Assembly: GCA_019279435.1 (NCBI GenBank)
Contig: JAAALK010000288.1
Span: 56,161,624-56,225,623, forward strand
Direction: 5' to 3'
Length of the DNA: 64,000 nt
Source: Zizania palustris
Taxonomy: Eukaryota; Streptophyta; Magnoliopsida; Poales; Poaceae
Made by a program: the position numbers and the translations under genes. Below, one piece after another: positions 1 through 10,338 of the stretch. Position 1 is the first letter of the stretch. Each line of letters opens with the position of its first letter. The notes below the pieces were generated by a model that had not been told where the DNA came from, did not search any database, and was given only the letters and a program-made list of their open reading frames with translations.

Positions 1-376
1 CGATACAAGATCAGCGGTCGTCAGTTTTGCACCGAAATTGACAAATTCTCAACCGACTTTGCACCAGGTACCCGGATTGGGCCGGCCTGACTCCGCAGCT
101 CTCTCAGCCCAGCAATCACTCACCCCCATGTACCTGAGTCAATCCTGGTCAACAGCCCAGTGGGTCTTCTGCTGCTCCTAGCCCATGTACCCGGATTGGG
201 CCAGCCCGACTTCACGGCCCATCTGCCCGACAGTCGCTCGCTGCCCGTGTACCTGAGTCACACGCGACCCAGACGCAACAGATCTTCTCTCTCTTTTTAG
301 TCCTCTTTGACTTTCGTTGACAATGACTCATCACATCTGGAGCCATGAGGCCCACGCTCTTCAGCATGGCTCCTCA
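1..376 (-). mobile_element. Sirevirus-type Copia LTR, partial (first 376 bp)
   Basis: On the minus strand this begins TGAGGAGCCATGCTGAAG at 376, the same LTR start found at 10339, 26879 and 57451. It runs out of the window at position 1. It contains the two imperfect copies of a GC-rich unit (GACTCAGGTACA ... CCAATCCGGGTAC) typical of this LTR family. The flanking bases atcgg at 377-381 mirror ccgat next to the LTR at 26879, so this is the same insertion event as copia E seen through the inverted duplication. No coding capacity. Confidence 0.85.
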
Positions 377-1204
377 ATCGGCTCCACAGCCATAAGGGCC
401 GATGAGGCTAGAGCAGCCGACCTTCTTGGTCGGCCATGAAGGAAATAGGGCGACCCAACCATCGGCCCTCGCTCGGGTCTTGCCATCGAGTTTGCCGTAT
501 AACCTTGAAAGAGGTGCATCGACACCGTTCTCAGTGGCCGGCCCCAGGCTGATGGGACAGGAGCCCCCACAAGTCACATATGGTGTCGCAAGGAACATGC
601 TGCTAGATGTTTGTCTCCTAGGGGGGACCTAATGGTATCCCTTAGGGGTACCATTGGACCGTGAACTTTGGAGCGCAATCTTATGGTGATGAGGGGCAAT
701 ATAGATACAATGTTGCCCGACCAGAGCAATATCAGCAAGCCCCAATGCCTTAACGGTACCCAACACCGGGACAACACGAAGATGACTGGGTGAATCGGAT
801 CACGGATGTTATCAAAGATCAATTTGGGCTGAAGCCCAAAGAACATATGTACATTTATCGGTGGCCGTACCCAGAATGGTTCAACTAAGTACCGCTACCC
901 GACCGATACAAGATACCCGACTTCACCAAGTTCTCAGGACAAGACTTAGCTCGGTCTCCACGATCGAGCACATCAGTCATTTCATCGCCCAATGTGGGGA
1001 GTCATCGGCTGATGAACGCTGAGGGTACGGTTTTTTCCCGCTCTCACTATCAAGATCAGCCTTCGAGTGGTTTGCTTTACTGTCGGCGGATTCCATCATA
1101 GGATGGGCGGATCTGGAGAAGAAGTTTCACCTGTATTTCTTTGCCAACATTCAAGAAATGAAACTCACTGACTTGATGACTATAAATCAAAGAATGGACG
1201 AGTC
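377..1204 (+). pseudogene. gag: Gypsy gag relic J, N-terminal part
   Basis: Conceptual translation gives broken pieces of a plant Ty3/Gypsy gag: a segment with QFGLKPKEH and PYPEWF near 815-885, then IPDFTKFSGQD near 915-945, then the capsid-like core around 1075-1200 with WADLEKKFHLYF and a downstream MKLTDLMTINQRMDES. The order matches the common grass gag in which these motifs precede a cysteine-histidine segment. Frameshifts and stops occur throughout. Its 5' end is cut by the Sirevirus LTR at 376 and it is interrupted at 1204 by element G; reading resumes at 6673. It is a relic of a structural capsid protein. The lineage within Gypsy cannot be fixed from gag alone. Confidence 0.75.
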
Positions 1205-2112
1205 TGATGGGGGAGTGGTCCCGATCTTCCGCTAGGTAAGGGATAAACTTGGGTTGGTGGAGAATCTCGACGTTGGCGATCCAAGGCTCCGGTCCGGCGG
1301 ATCAAAACCTTGCAATCGTTACACCACTGTCTCCGTTGGTTATCAACCACGCAGAACGCGATTGACCTCGCCACGAAGGCTAATTCCTACAAGCGAACCC
1401 AAGAACACAAGCAAGAACAGGAAGGATACAAATCGAATGCCAAATCACAGACAAACGAAGATAGGGTGAGGTTTCACAAACGCCAATGCAGTAGCCAATC
1501 GGTCCGGTGCAAGAGGCGGGATCTAAACACAACAGTGTAGATGCAACAAAGCAAAACCTAACCCTAGAAGTGGCTGGCGTGAGGATATATAGGGCGGCGG
1601 CCTGTGGAAGGGGAACAGACTTGGGCTGTGGGCTAGAAGACGTACAGACTCAGATTATGGCCAACATGGCCCAGTTCTGTCATGCAGTACTGTTTCGGTC
1701 ACACAGAACGACTCGAGACTCCAAATGATGTGAAACCAACGGCAAACGATCCGTCTTCTCCTCAGCTTTCCAAAAAGTCAAAGAACGCGCCAATCGGACT
1801 TCGTATGAGGAAGTTATGCCCATTTTGGTGCAGGGTGGTCGATGTAGTCCGAACCAGCGAAATCTTGACTTCAAACATCCGTGCGGCTCCGTCTTGAACT
1901 CCAATTCTTCTATTCCATTTCCCATGTTCCTAAGCAACAAAATATCACTAGTATTCAGTAGCATCCCATCCAAACAAATATTGACATTGTTGCTAAGGAA
2001 AGAATTAACCTCATGGTTCAAGCGACGGGCACGGGCGCGTGTGATTGGTCCTTGTAGTTGAATTGTAGGTGGAGGCTCCATGTGTGTATCATGTGAAGTG
2101 ATGTCCTCATCA
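1205..2112 (-). repeat. 3' LTR of element G
   Basis: Starts TGATGGGGGAGTGG and ends CTCATCA on the plus strand, 908 bp. It differs from the 5' LTR at five positions by eye. The end of the pol reading frame continues through this LTR as far as 1680. A TATA-like CTATATATCC lies on the minus strand near 1583-1592. Confidence 0.93.
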
Positions 2113-3143
2113 TCCTCCCCCTCTTGAATTGGAGTCGTCCTCGACTCAAGCTCATCGTCAGCTCCCAAATAGGGTTTTAAATCATCAGCACGGGGCATCA
2201 ATTTAAACTTTCTCAAATCAGGAAAACGATCCTTGCGCAAGTACAACCAAACAAGATCTCCTGGTTTGAAAAACATCTTCTTTCTTTCTTTATTTGTCTT
2301 TTGAGCAAAATAGCGTGCCTTCTTGTCTATAACTTTCTTGGTCTTCCGATGCATAGCTTTCACAAACTCTGCACGCTTAGTTGCCTCAATGTTGGCTCTC
2401 TCTTGAAAAGGAAGTGGCAGCAAATCAAGTGGTGTGATTGGCTTAAATCCATACACCACTTCAGACGGGCACAATTTTGTTGTTGAGTCAACAGCTCTAT
2501 GGTGTGCAAATTCAACATGTGGGAGACAGTCCTCCCATTCCTTCAAGTTCTTCTTAATCATTGTTCGCAGCAACATGGAGAGTGTACGGTTTACCACCTC
2601 TGTTTGACCTTCAGTTTGCGGGTGACAAGTTGTTGCAAATAGCAATTTTGTGTCAAGCTTTGCCCACATTGTCTTCCAAAAGTAACTCATAAACTTCACA
2701 TCATGATCTGAAACAATGGTTCTGGGCATCCCGTGCAATCTCACAATTTCCCTGAAAAATAAATCAGCAATATGTGAAGCATCGTTGGTCTTGTGACAGG
2801 GAATAAAGTGTGCCATTTTAGAAAACCTATCCACTCTCACAAATATGGAGTCTCTCCCCCTCTTTGTTCTAGGCAATCCCACAATAAAGTCCATGCTAAT
2901 ATCTTCCCAAGGTGCACTAGGAACAGGAAGTGGAGTATACAAACCATACGGGTTAAGTTTGGACTTAGCTTTATGGTATGTGGCACAACGCTGCACAAAT
3001 CGTTCAACGTCTCTCCGCATCTTGAGCCAATAAAAATTATTGGACAGCAGGGCCAAAGTCTTTTCTCTCCAAAATGTTCCATTAATCCATCGCCATGTGA
3101 TTCCTGCAACAACAGCAAATGTACGGACGAATCTGGAACACAT
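1680..3143 (-). pseudogene. pol: Integrase of element G, reading into the LTR
   Basis: Integrase inserts the cDNA copy into the genome. Visible in order: the remains of the zinc-binding region (VQRCATYHKAKS, where the usual second Cys of CxxC is Tyr), then the DDE core with Asp in ISMDFIVG, Asp in IVSDHD and Glu in QTEGQTEVV, then a basic C-terminal region ending with GPITRARARRLN. From 2112 downward the frame continues inside the 3' LTR for about 140 codons, an arrangement known from CRM-type chromoviruses. The frame is separated from the upstream protease-RNase H frame by a one-base shift near 3072-3085. Together with the lost Cys, this makes the protein unlikely to be functional. Confidence 0.85.
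2113..2125 (-). promoter_or_regulatory. Polypurine tract of element G
   Basis: On the minus strand AAGAGGGGGAGGA directly abuts the 3' LTR. This is the position and composition expected of the plus-strand DNA primer in an LTR retrotransposon. Confidence 0.8.
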
Positions 3144-4519
3144 AGCTTGTTAGCATGGAACAAGAAACCGTCATAAACATGAAATGTTTTCCAGTCTTTC
3201 CCCTCATTACATTTAGTGAATGGTTCAGCAAATTCTTTATCTACAACATACAAATCTTTCAAACTTCCCAAATCTGGAACGTTGATATCAAGTTGAGATA
3301 AAAGAACAATCCTACGAGATAATGCATCAGCAACCACACTTTCTTTGCCATTCTTGTATTTCACAATGTATGGGAAAGATTCAATAAATTCAACCCATTT
3401 AACATGTCTACGGTTCAGGTTCAGTTCAGCTTGCCCTCTCAAATATTTTAGTGTGTCATGATCAGAATGTATAATAAACTCCTCAGGCAAAAGGTAATGT
3501 CGCCAAGTCTTAAGCACACACACTAAGGCATATAATTCACACTCATAGGTAGAATAATTCAATTGTGGACCATGCAATTTCTCACTAGAATAGGTCACGG
3601 GTTTACCTTCTTGTAGCAGCACATCTCCTATGCCAAAATCACTAGCATCACATTCTAACTCAAAAGGCTTACTAAAATCGGGTAGCTGAAGTAGAGGTGC
3701 ATGTGTAATGTGATCCTTGAGTGTGGCAAGAGCTTGTTCTTGTGCTGACTCCCAAGTAGAAGTAACTCCCTTCTTGGTCAACTCAGGTAAAGGACCGGTT
3801 ATGGTGCTGAAATCTCTCACAAAACGCCGGTAGAAACCTGCAAGACCAAGAGAGCTACGTACTGCAAGGTTAGTTTTAGTTGCATGCATGACACGTCCTT
3901 TCAGATTAATAGCTTGTGATGAAGAAGGAAAAACAACTTTATCTTTTTGTTGCCCCGAAAGTGTCTCAGCTACTTGCTGATTTTCAGAAAGTTGTGTGCT
4001 CTTTTGTGAGTCCCTAGCACGTTTTTCTTGTTCAAATTTCACAATTTCAGCAGGAGTCATAGGAAGCAATGTAACTTTCTTTCCTTTATACATAAATGTG
4101 TACTTATTGCTCCTACCATGGTGTGTAGCATCAGTATCATATACCCAAGGTCTACCAAGTAATAGAGAACATGCTTGCATTGGTACTACATCAAAATCAG
4201 CACTTCCGAAGTATATACCAATGGAAAATTCGATGTGAACAGTTTGTGTTACCTTGACCTTACCGCTGTCGTTGAGCCATTGCACGTGGTAAGGGTGTGG
4301 ATGTGCACGTGTGGGAAGTTGAAGCTTAGTTACCACGTCGAGGCTCACCAAATTGTGGCAACTACCGCTGTCGATGATGACACGCGCACGACGGTTATTG
4401 ACGAGGAAGATGGTCTGAAATATATTGTTCCGTTGTGTCTGGTCGTCCTGGTCCATGTGAGTGCTCAAGTCACGTTGTACAATAAGTGTTGCCATGTTAG
4501 TGAAAAGATAAAGCAACAA
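2837..4519 (-). pseudogene. pol: Protease-RNase H fusion of element G with RT core deleted
   Basis: The frame starts (MATLIVQRDL, ATG near 4495) at the place where the related element H has its gag start MADNN, so gag has been lost by a deletion joining the gag start to the gag/protease boundary. The aspartic protease motif IIDSGSCHNLVS is intact. After the protease-linker segment the frame passes in phase (near 3850-3870) straight to GLAGFYRRFVRDFST, which in complete elements lies beyond the RT palm. The fingers and palm, including the YxDD box, are absent. RNase H follows with LECDAS, YECELYAL, HSDHDTL and VADALSRR, so its acidic residues are present. The frame is lost by a one-base shift at about 3075. 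Confidence 0.85.
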
Positions 4520-5745
4520 AAAATAATCCTTATGTAAAACAGCTAGGTCTGGTGGTGGGTGTGGGGTGGAAGCAATCCGTCAAGCACCTTACCCACGCTT
4601 GCAAGTGTTCTTACCACGCCGCAGTGAGGTCACCGGCCTACAGGTGATGAACCAAGTGGAGGGTGGTGTACAATTGCAAGAAATGATCCTGTCCTGACCA
4701 AGAGAAAGGTGTAGCTTGGAAGGCAAGTGAGTAGCAAGGATTAGCGATAATAATAACAGTTAAACCAAGTTCAATAAGTATTCCCTAGTACTCGTCAAGT
4801 TGCTGACCGTAGTGCTCCCAAAGTGAAAGTTCAAGCAATAGAGGGAATCTATGTGCCCAGAAATCAAAAGGGAGCAAAAACAGGCCAAATTCAGCTCTCT
4901 ATAGATCGGACAAGGGATCGGACAAGAGATCGGACAAGTGATCGGACAAGGGTATGTGCACAATTTTTTTTTCTGCTGCTGCTCAGATCGGACAAGGGAT
5001 CGGACAAGAGTTCGGACAAAGGTTCATACAAGAGATCGGACAAGCAACAAACAGCCAAAGACTGCCTCAGATTGGACAAGAGTTCGGACAGGAGTTCGGA
5101 CAAGAGTTCGGACAAGCAACAACAGGACTGTTTTCTCTTTTTTATATATATTTTTTTTTCTTTTTTTTTCACTCTATTTTTTTTTGAAACAAGGATGACA
5201 AGAGATACAACCACAAAAATTGGCACCTGCAACTGAGGTGGAATGTGGCTCACAAAAAATCAAACAAGTTCGCTGTCCGGCGAGCAAAAACTTTGTCCAA
5301 TTTTTTTCTTTATCTTCCCGATTTTTTTTGGCGATTTTGGTGAGGGCTAACCGACCTTTGTGGGTTAGGGTACCCTCCAAATTGGGTCAGGAACATGCTC
5401 AAAAAATTTCAGATTTTTCTGCCAAACGAGCGAAAAGTTATGCCTGTTTTACCGAAGGGGGGTCACAAAGAGACTGGATGTGGAAACAAAATAGGGTTGC
5501 GGAAGGGGGGGGTTTTCGGTGGGGAATTTTTTTTCTGAGACACAAGAACAACTACTACTCAAACGACACAGAGGGATGACTAAACCAGCAACAAGACTCG
5601 ACCATGAACACGAACTCAACAAAGTTAAAACTGAAATTAAAATCGCAAGGCACAAAGGGGTTCTCGGTGGGGAATTTTTTTGGTGCGGTTTTCTGGACTC
5701 TGGGTAAAACAAAAGCAGATCGAGATTACCTAATGGGAAATCTGA
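4520..5745 (-). other. Leader (5' UTR) of element G
   Basis: Non-coding leader between the primer site and the first ATG. It is homologous to 8331-9357 of element H but contains a 12-bp tandem array (4904-5118) and long T tracts near 5149-5195. No conserved protein is encoded; the short open frames across the array are a by-product of its period of 12. Confidence 0.75.
4904..5118. repeat. 12-bp tandem array in the leader of G
   Basis: Repeats of a GATCGGACAAGR-like unit form two blocks (4904-4950 and 4986-5118) separated by a T-rich stretch. The second block drifts to GTTCGGACAAGA. The array is absent at the same place in the related element H, so it expanded within this lineage. Confidence 0.85.
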
Positions 5746-5757
5746 GCTCTGATACCA
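5746..5757 (-). promoter_or_regulatory. Primer binding site of element G
   Basis: The minus strand reads TGGTATCAGAGC two bases inside the 5' LTR. This matches the 3' end of initiator methionine tRNA, the usual primer of many plant LTR elements. Confidence 0.9.
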
Positions 5758-5759
5758 GC

Positions 5760-6667
5760 TGATGGGGGAGTGGTCCCGATCTTCCGCTAGGTAAGGGATA
5801 AACTTGGGTTGGTGGAGAATCTCGACGTTGGCGATCCAAGGCTCCGGTCCGGCGGATCAAAACCTTGCAATCGTTACACCACTGTCTCCGTTGGTTATCA
5901 ACCACGCAGAACGCGATTGACCTCGCCACGAAGGCTAATTCCTGCAAGCGAACCCAAGAACACAAGCAAGAACAGGAAGGATACAAATCGAATGCCAAAT
6001 CACAGACAAACGAAGATAGGGTGAGGTTTCACAAACGCCAATGCAGCAGCCAATCGGTCCGGTGCAAGAGGCGGGATCTAAACACAACAGTGTAGATGCA
6101 ACAAAGCAAAACCTAACCCTAGAAGTGGCTGGCGTGAGGATATATAGGGCGGCGGCCTGTGGAAGGGGAACAGACTTGGGCTGTGGGCTAGAAGACGTAC
6201 AGACTCAGATTATGGCCAACATGGCCCAGTTCTGTCACGCAGTACTGTTTCGGTCACACAGAACGACTCGAGACTCCAAATGATGTGAAACCAACGGCAA
6301 ACGATCCGTCTTCTCCTCAGCTTTCCAAAAAGTCAAAGAACGCGCCAATCGGACTTCGTATGAGGAAGTTATGCCCATTTTGGTGCAGGGTGGTCGATGT
6401 AGTCCGAACCAGCGAAATCTTGACATCAAACATCCGTGCGGCTCCGTCTTGAACTCCAATTCTTCTATTCCATTTCCCATGTTCCTAAGCAACAAAATAT
6501 CACTAGTATTCAGTAGCATCCCATCCAAACAAATATTGACATTGTTGCTAAGGAAAGAATTAACCTCATGGTTCAAGCGACGGGCACGGGCGCGTGTGAT
6601 TGGTCCTTGTAGTTGAATTGTAGGTGGATGCTCCATGTGTGTATCATGTGAAGTGATGTCCTCATCA
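5760..6667 (-). repeat. 5' LTR of element G
   Basis: 908 bp, TG...CA, followed by the target duplication gagtc. The TATA-like CTATATATCC at 6138-6147 on the minus strand places the promoter in the middle of the LTR. Confidence 0.93.
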
Positions 6668-7577
6668 GAGTCGGTGCAAGATTATATCCAGAGGTTCTGA
6701 GACATACAGAGCAAATGCTATTGTCTGAGCCTCAGTGATACCTAGTTGGTGGAGTTGGCATTTCAGGGACTCCAGAACCCAATTAAGGAGAGATTTTCAT
6801 CACATGAGTTTGGGATCCTCTCCCAACTGCTGCAAAGGGTATTGGCACATGAGAGTCGATTTCAAGAAGCCAAAAGAGACAGGTATTAGAAGAAGGTGGC
6901 ATATACACAAGTGTACCATTCAGACTCCGACAAAACCAGTGGCTTAGATGCAGAAGTCGGTATGGCCGAATTATCTAGAAACAAGAAGCAAGTTGCATTC
7001 CCTTGGGTGAAACCGACGATAAAGAGGAAAAGTATGACTTCGACATCAACAAGGCCAATAAAATATTCGATTTGTTGCTCAATGAGAAGCAGATTCACGT
7101 GTCACTTGGGCCACGTGATACCTCCTGCCGATGAACTGAAGAAGACAAAATACTACAAGTGTCACAATTCCCCATCACATCATACTAATGAGTGCATTGT
7201 GTTAGGGCAGCGAATCCAATCGGCCGTGGAGCAAGGCCGAATCAAGTTCGATGATGGAAAGAAGCTGATGAATATTGATGGACATCCATTGCTAGTCAAC
7301 ATGGTGCACGTATACCACGGTGACGATCGACACACAAGGAAAAACAGGCAAGCTGGCGGCAATGTCGCTTCCTCGGATATCATTAGGAAATATCAAAGCA
7401 AGTCAAAGGAGAGAATGGACGACGAAGACAACCACAACTACTCACGTTTCAATCCTCATTAGAATTGTGAGTTCTTTAGGCTTTGTTAGAACGAAGGGAT
7501 GCATCTACCATCAATGGATGACTGCCTAGGATCCAGTGCCAAGGATGTGGCACAAGGCATTCATCGGCCATATAACA
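6668..7577 (+). pseudogene. gag: Gypsy gag relic J, C-terminal part
   Basis: Continues the gag broken at 1204 (VQDYIQRFRDIQ onward). Frame 6896-7462 carries the most recognisable part: a KYDFDINKANKIFDLLL-like segment (frame-shifted), VIPPADELKKTKYYKCHN, SHHTNECIVLGQRIQSAVEQ and the DGHP...NMVHV ending. This is the Cys/His segment of a widespread grass Gypsy gag. The right-arm copy (25262-25828) has Trp where this copy has Cys in YYKCHN. Coding decays after 7462, and at about 7577 the sequence joins gag H in the opposite orientation. Confidence 0.78.
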
Positions 7578-8330
7578 TCAAGCCATTTTATCCTCGTTGT
7601 CCTCCTCAATTTCAGCACGCATGCAACCTATTTGCAACTCCTGATAATACTCCTCTACCGATTTATTTCCTTGGTTTAGGCGCTGCAGTTTTTTTCTCAA
7701 ATCACGTTTATATGAAGGAGGAACCCATCTACCACACATTTGCCATTTTAACATACCCCAATTTTGTGGTTCATTGCCAACCTGAACTATTTCAGTCCAC
7801 CAAAGAAGAGCATATCCAGTTAAGTCACTAGTAGCTAAGCGCACGCGGTGGATAGCAGGAACCATGTGAGCATTACATTTTTGTTCGACTGACATCTCCC
7901 AATCTAAATATGCATCTGGATCATAGGTGCCAGCAAAATGAGGTACTGAAAATTTTACCTTAGAGTAGGGATCATTGTTCCTGCGGTTGTCATTGTTACC
8001 TCGTGGATGGCGGTTGCGGTTGCCGCCGATACCTTGACGATTGAACTAAAAGCGATGACGTGCAGCCTCGTCAGGGTCAGTGCCATTGTTCCCAGCATAG
8101 GATAGGTCGTCTTCATCCTCAACATGGTCGTCTTCCTCCTCAACATGGTCGTCGTCAGCTTGTGCAGCAGGCAATCGTGTCTCCAGGACAGTCATCCGGT
8201 CCACTAGGTCAGCCACAGTACGCGCGAGACGTTCGATGGAGTGTTGGGTCTACCGCTGAGACTCTAGTAGAGCACGTTGTGAGACACAGTCATTAAAATC
8301 AGATGGAGGGGTACCGTTGTTATCTGCCAT
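7578..8330 (-). pseudogene. gag: Gag of element H, truncated
   Basis: Starts MADNNGTPP at 8330. An acidic stretch (DDDHVEEEDDHVEDEDD) and an Asn/Arg-rich stretch precede the capsid region DAYLDWEMSVEQKC, YALLWWTEI, LKWQMCGRWVPPSYKRDL and SVEEYYQEL. These are hallmarks of the retrotransposon gag domain. An in-frame stop lies after ALLESQR and another near ARHRF; the protein ends at the H/J junction without a zinc knuckle. It supplies the gag that element G has lost. Confidence 0.82.
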
Positions 8331-9357
8331 GTTAGTGAAAAAAACAAAACAACAAAGAATAATCCTTATGGAAAGCAACTAGGTGGGGTGGTGGGTGTGT
8401 GGTGGAAGCAATCCGTCAAGCGCCTTACCCACACTTGCAAGTGTTCTTACCACGCCGCAGTGAGAACACCGGACTACAGGTGATGAACCAAGTGGAGGGT
8501 GGTGGGCGATTGCAAGGTATGAACCTGTCCTGACCAAGAGAAGGTGTAGCTTGGAAGGCAAAGTAAGTAGCAAGGAATAGCGATAGTAATAACAGTTCAA
8601 CCAAGTTCAATAAGTGTTCCCTAGTACTCGTCAAAGTTGCCGGTCTAAGTGCTCCCAAGGTGAAATTCAAGCAATAGAGGGAATCTATGTGCCCAAAACT
8701 CGAGCGAAGGCAGAACAAGGTAGCAAACGACATGACCGGTTCTCTGTTGCTTCTCACAATCTCGTTTCTTTTCTTTTCTCTCTCTTTTTTTTCACTATAT
8801 TTTTTTTTGAACAAGGATGACAAGAGATGCAACCACAAAAATTGGCAGCTGCAACTGAGGTGGGATGTGGTTCACAGAAATTCAACAAGTTCTCTGAATG
8901 GCGTGCAAAAACTTTGACCACTTTTTTCTTTATCTTCCTGATTTTTTGGCAATTCTAAAATTCGCAAACCAGACAAAGTCAGGTTTGGGTCGGCTCCAAA
9001 TTGGGAGGAGAAGATGCTCAAAACATTTCAGATTTTTCTGACAAACGAGCGAAAAGTTATGTCTGTTTTACCGAAGGGGGGTCATAAGGACTCGATGTGG
9101 AAACCGACTAGGGTTGTGGAGGGAGGTTTTCGGGTGGGGAATTTTTTTGAGACACAAGATCAACTACTACTCAAACGAGACAAAGGGGGGATTAAACCAG
9201 CAACAAGACTCGACCAAGAACACAAACTCAACAAAGTTAAAAACTGAAATTAAAATCGCAAGGCACAAAGGGGTTTTCGGTGGGGATTTTTTTGTGAGGG
9301 TTTTCTGGACTCTAGGTAAAAATAAAAGAAGATCGAGATTACCTAATGGAAATCTGA

Positions 9358-9369
9358 GCTCTGATACCA
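9358..9369 (-). promoter_or_regulatory. Primer binding site of element H
   Basis: The minus strand reads TGGTATCAGAGC, with the same two-base spacing from the LTR as in element G. Confidence 0.88.
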
Positions 9370-9371
9370 AC

Positions 9372-10281
9372 TAATGGGGGATTGGTCCCGATCTTCTGCT
9401 AGGTAAGGATAACTTGAATTGGTGGAGAATCTCGACGTTGACGATCCAAGGCTCCGGTCCAGCGGATCAAAACCTTACAATCGCTACACCACCGTCTCCG
9501 TTGGTTGTCAACCACGCAGGGCGCGATTGACCTCGCCACGAAGGCTAGTTCCTACAAGCGAATCCAAGACCACAAGAAAGAATAGGAAGAACACGAGTCG
9601 AATGCCAAATCACAGATGAACTATGATGAGGAGAGGTTTCACAAACACGGTTGTAGTAGCCAATCGGTCCGGTGCAAGGGCGAGATCTAAACACACGAGT
9701 GTAGATGCAAACAAAGCAAAACCTAACCCTAATGGCAGTTGTCGTGAGTATATAGGGCGTGGGCAGCCTGTAGGAGGTGCACACGACTCGGACTATGGGC
9801 CAACACGGCCTCCAACTCAGTACAAGGTCCAACTCGGCCCAATTCTGTCACGTAGGACTGTTTCAGTCACATAGGACGACTCGAGACTCCTAATGAGGCA
9901 AAACCAATGCCAAAAGATCCGTCTTCTCCTTAGATTTCCAAAAAGTCCGAGAATGTACCAATCGGACTTCGTATGACGATGTTACACCCATTTTGGTGCA
10001 TGGTGGTTGATGTAGTCCGAACCAACGAATTCTTGACTTCAAATCATCCGTGCGACTTCATCTTCAACTCCAACTCTCCTATTCCATCTCCCATGTTCCT
10101 AAGCAACAAAATATCACTAGTATTCAGTAGCATCCCATCCAAACAAATATTAACAAAGTTGCTAAGGAAAGAATTAACCTCATGGTTCAAGCGACGGGCA
10201 CGGGCGCGTGTGATTGGTCCTTGTAATTGAATTGTAGGTGGAGGCTCCATGTGTGTATCATGTGAAGTGATGTCCTCGTCA
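9372..10281 (-). repeat. 5' LTR of element H
   Basis: About 910 bp, homologous over its length to the LTRs of G but clearly more diverged (many substitutions). The inner end is mutated (TAATGGGGG instead of TGATGGGGG). Its outer flank is only 57 bp from copia A. As in G, the outer end could encode the integrase tail (GPITRARARRLN frame at 10044-10286). Confidence 0.85.
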
Positions 10282-10338
10282 AACAAGGCGATAGCAATCT
10301 GTTACGTAGATTAATGGGTACTTCATGAGTGAAGTAAC

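Larger units (their letters stand above)
1205..6667 (-). mobile_element. Gypsy element G, chromovirus-like, complete ends, non-autonomous
   Basis: Complete 5463-bp LTR element with TG...CA ends, LTRs of identical length (1205-2112 and 5760-6667, 908 bp each) and a perfect 5-bp target duplication gagtc (1200-1204 and 6668-6672) inside gag J. Orientation is minus: primer binding site at 5746-5757, polypurine tract at 2113-2125. I count five substitutions between the LTRs by eye, so the insertion is young and later than the inverted duplication, whose other arm lacks it. Internal content from 5' to 3' is leader, a start codon fused almost directly to protease, RNase H and integrase. Gag and the catalytic part of reverse transcriptase are missing, so it needed proteins from a helper element to move. 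Confidence 0.93.
1..8418. repeat. Left arm of a large inverted duplication
   Basis: Seen directly: with the Gypsy insertion at 1205-6667 and one copy of its target duplication removed, this arm matches the reverse complement of 24310-27255 end to end (about 2950 bp in each). By eye I count about nine single-base differences over 6673-7577, roughly 1%. Both arms contain the same Sirevirus LTR edge (376 here, 26879 there) at the same site in gag J, and the same J/H junction, so they descend from one locus. The match ends exactly where the second arm meets an N gap, so its true extent is unknown. It may be a real inverted segmental duplication or a second haplotype or homoeologue placed in the same scaffold. 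Confidence 0.88.
7578..10281 (-). mobile_element. Gypsy element H, 5' half only
   Basis: A diverged relative of G on the minus strand: 5' LTR (9372-10281), primer site (9358-9369), leader (8331-9357) and part of gag (8330 down to 7578). Protease, pol and 3' LTR are missing; the element stops abruptly at the junction with relic J. The same truncation point occurs in the inverted copy at about 25140-25198, so the rearrangement is older than the duplication. Confidence 0.85.

Noticed and set aside
4904..5118. CRISPR-like array
   Set aside because: Units are contiguous 12-mers without spacers, inside a plant retrotransposon leader.
4823..5253. Frames rich in RTRD, SDKG or CPIP repeats
   Set aside because: By-products of the 12-bp leader array; the leader of the relative H lacks them.
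5760..6667. LTR-borne frame 6235-6636 as a separate gene
   Set aside because: It is the 5' LTR copy of the integrase tail that in the 3' LTR is fused to pol; without upstream pol it is not an independent gene.
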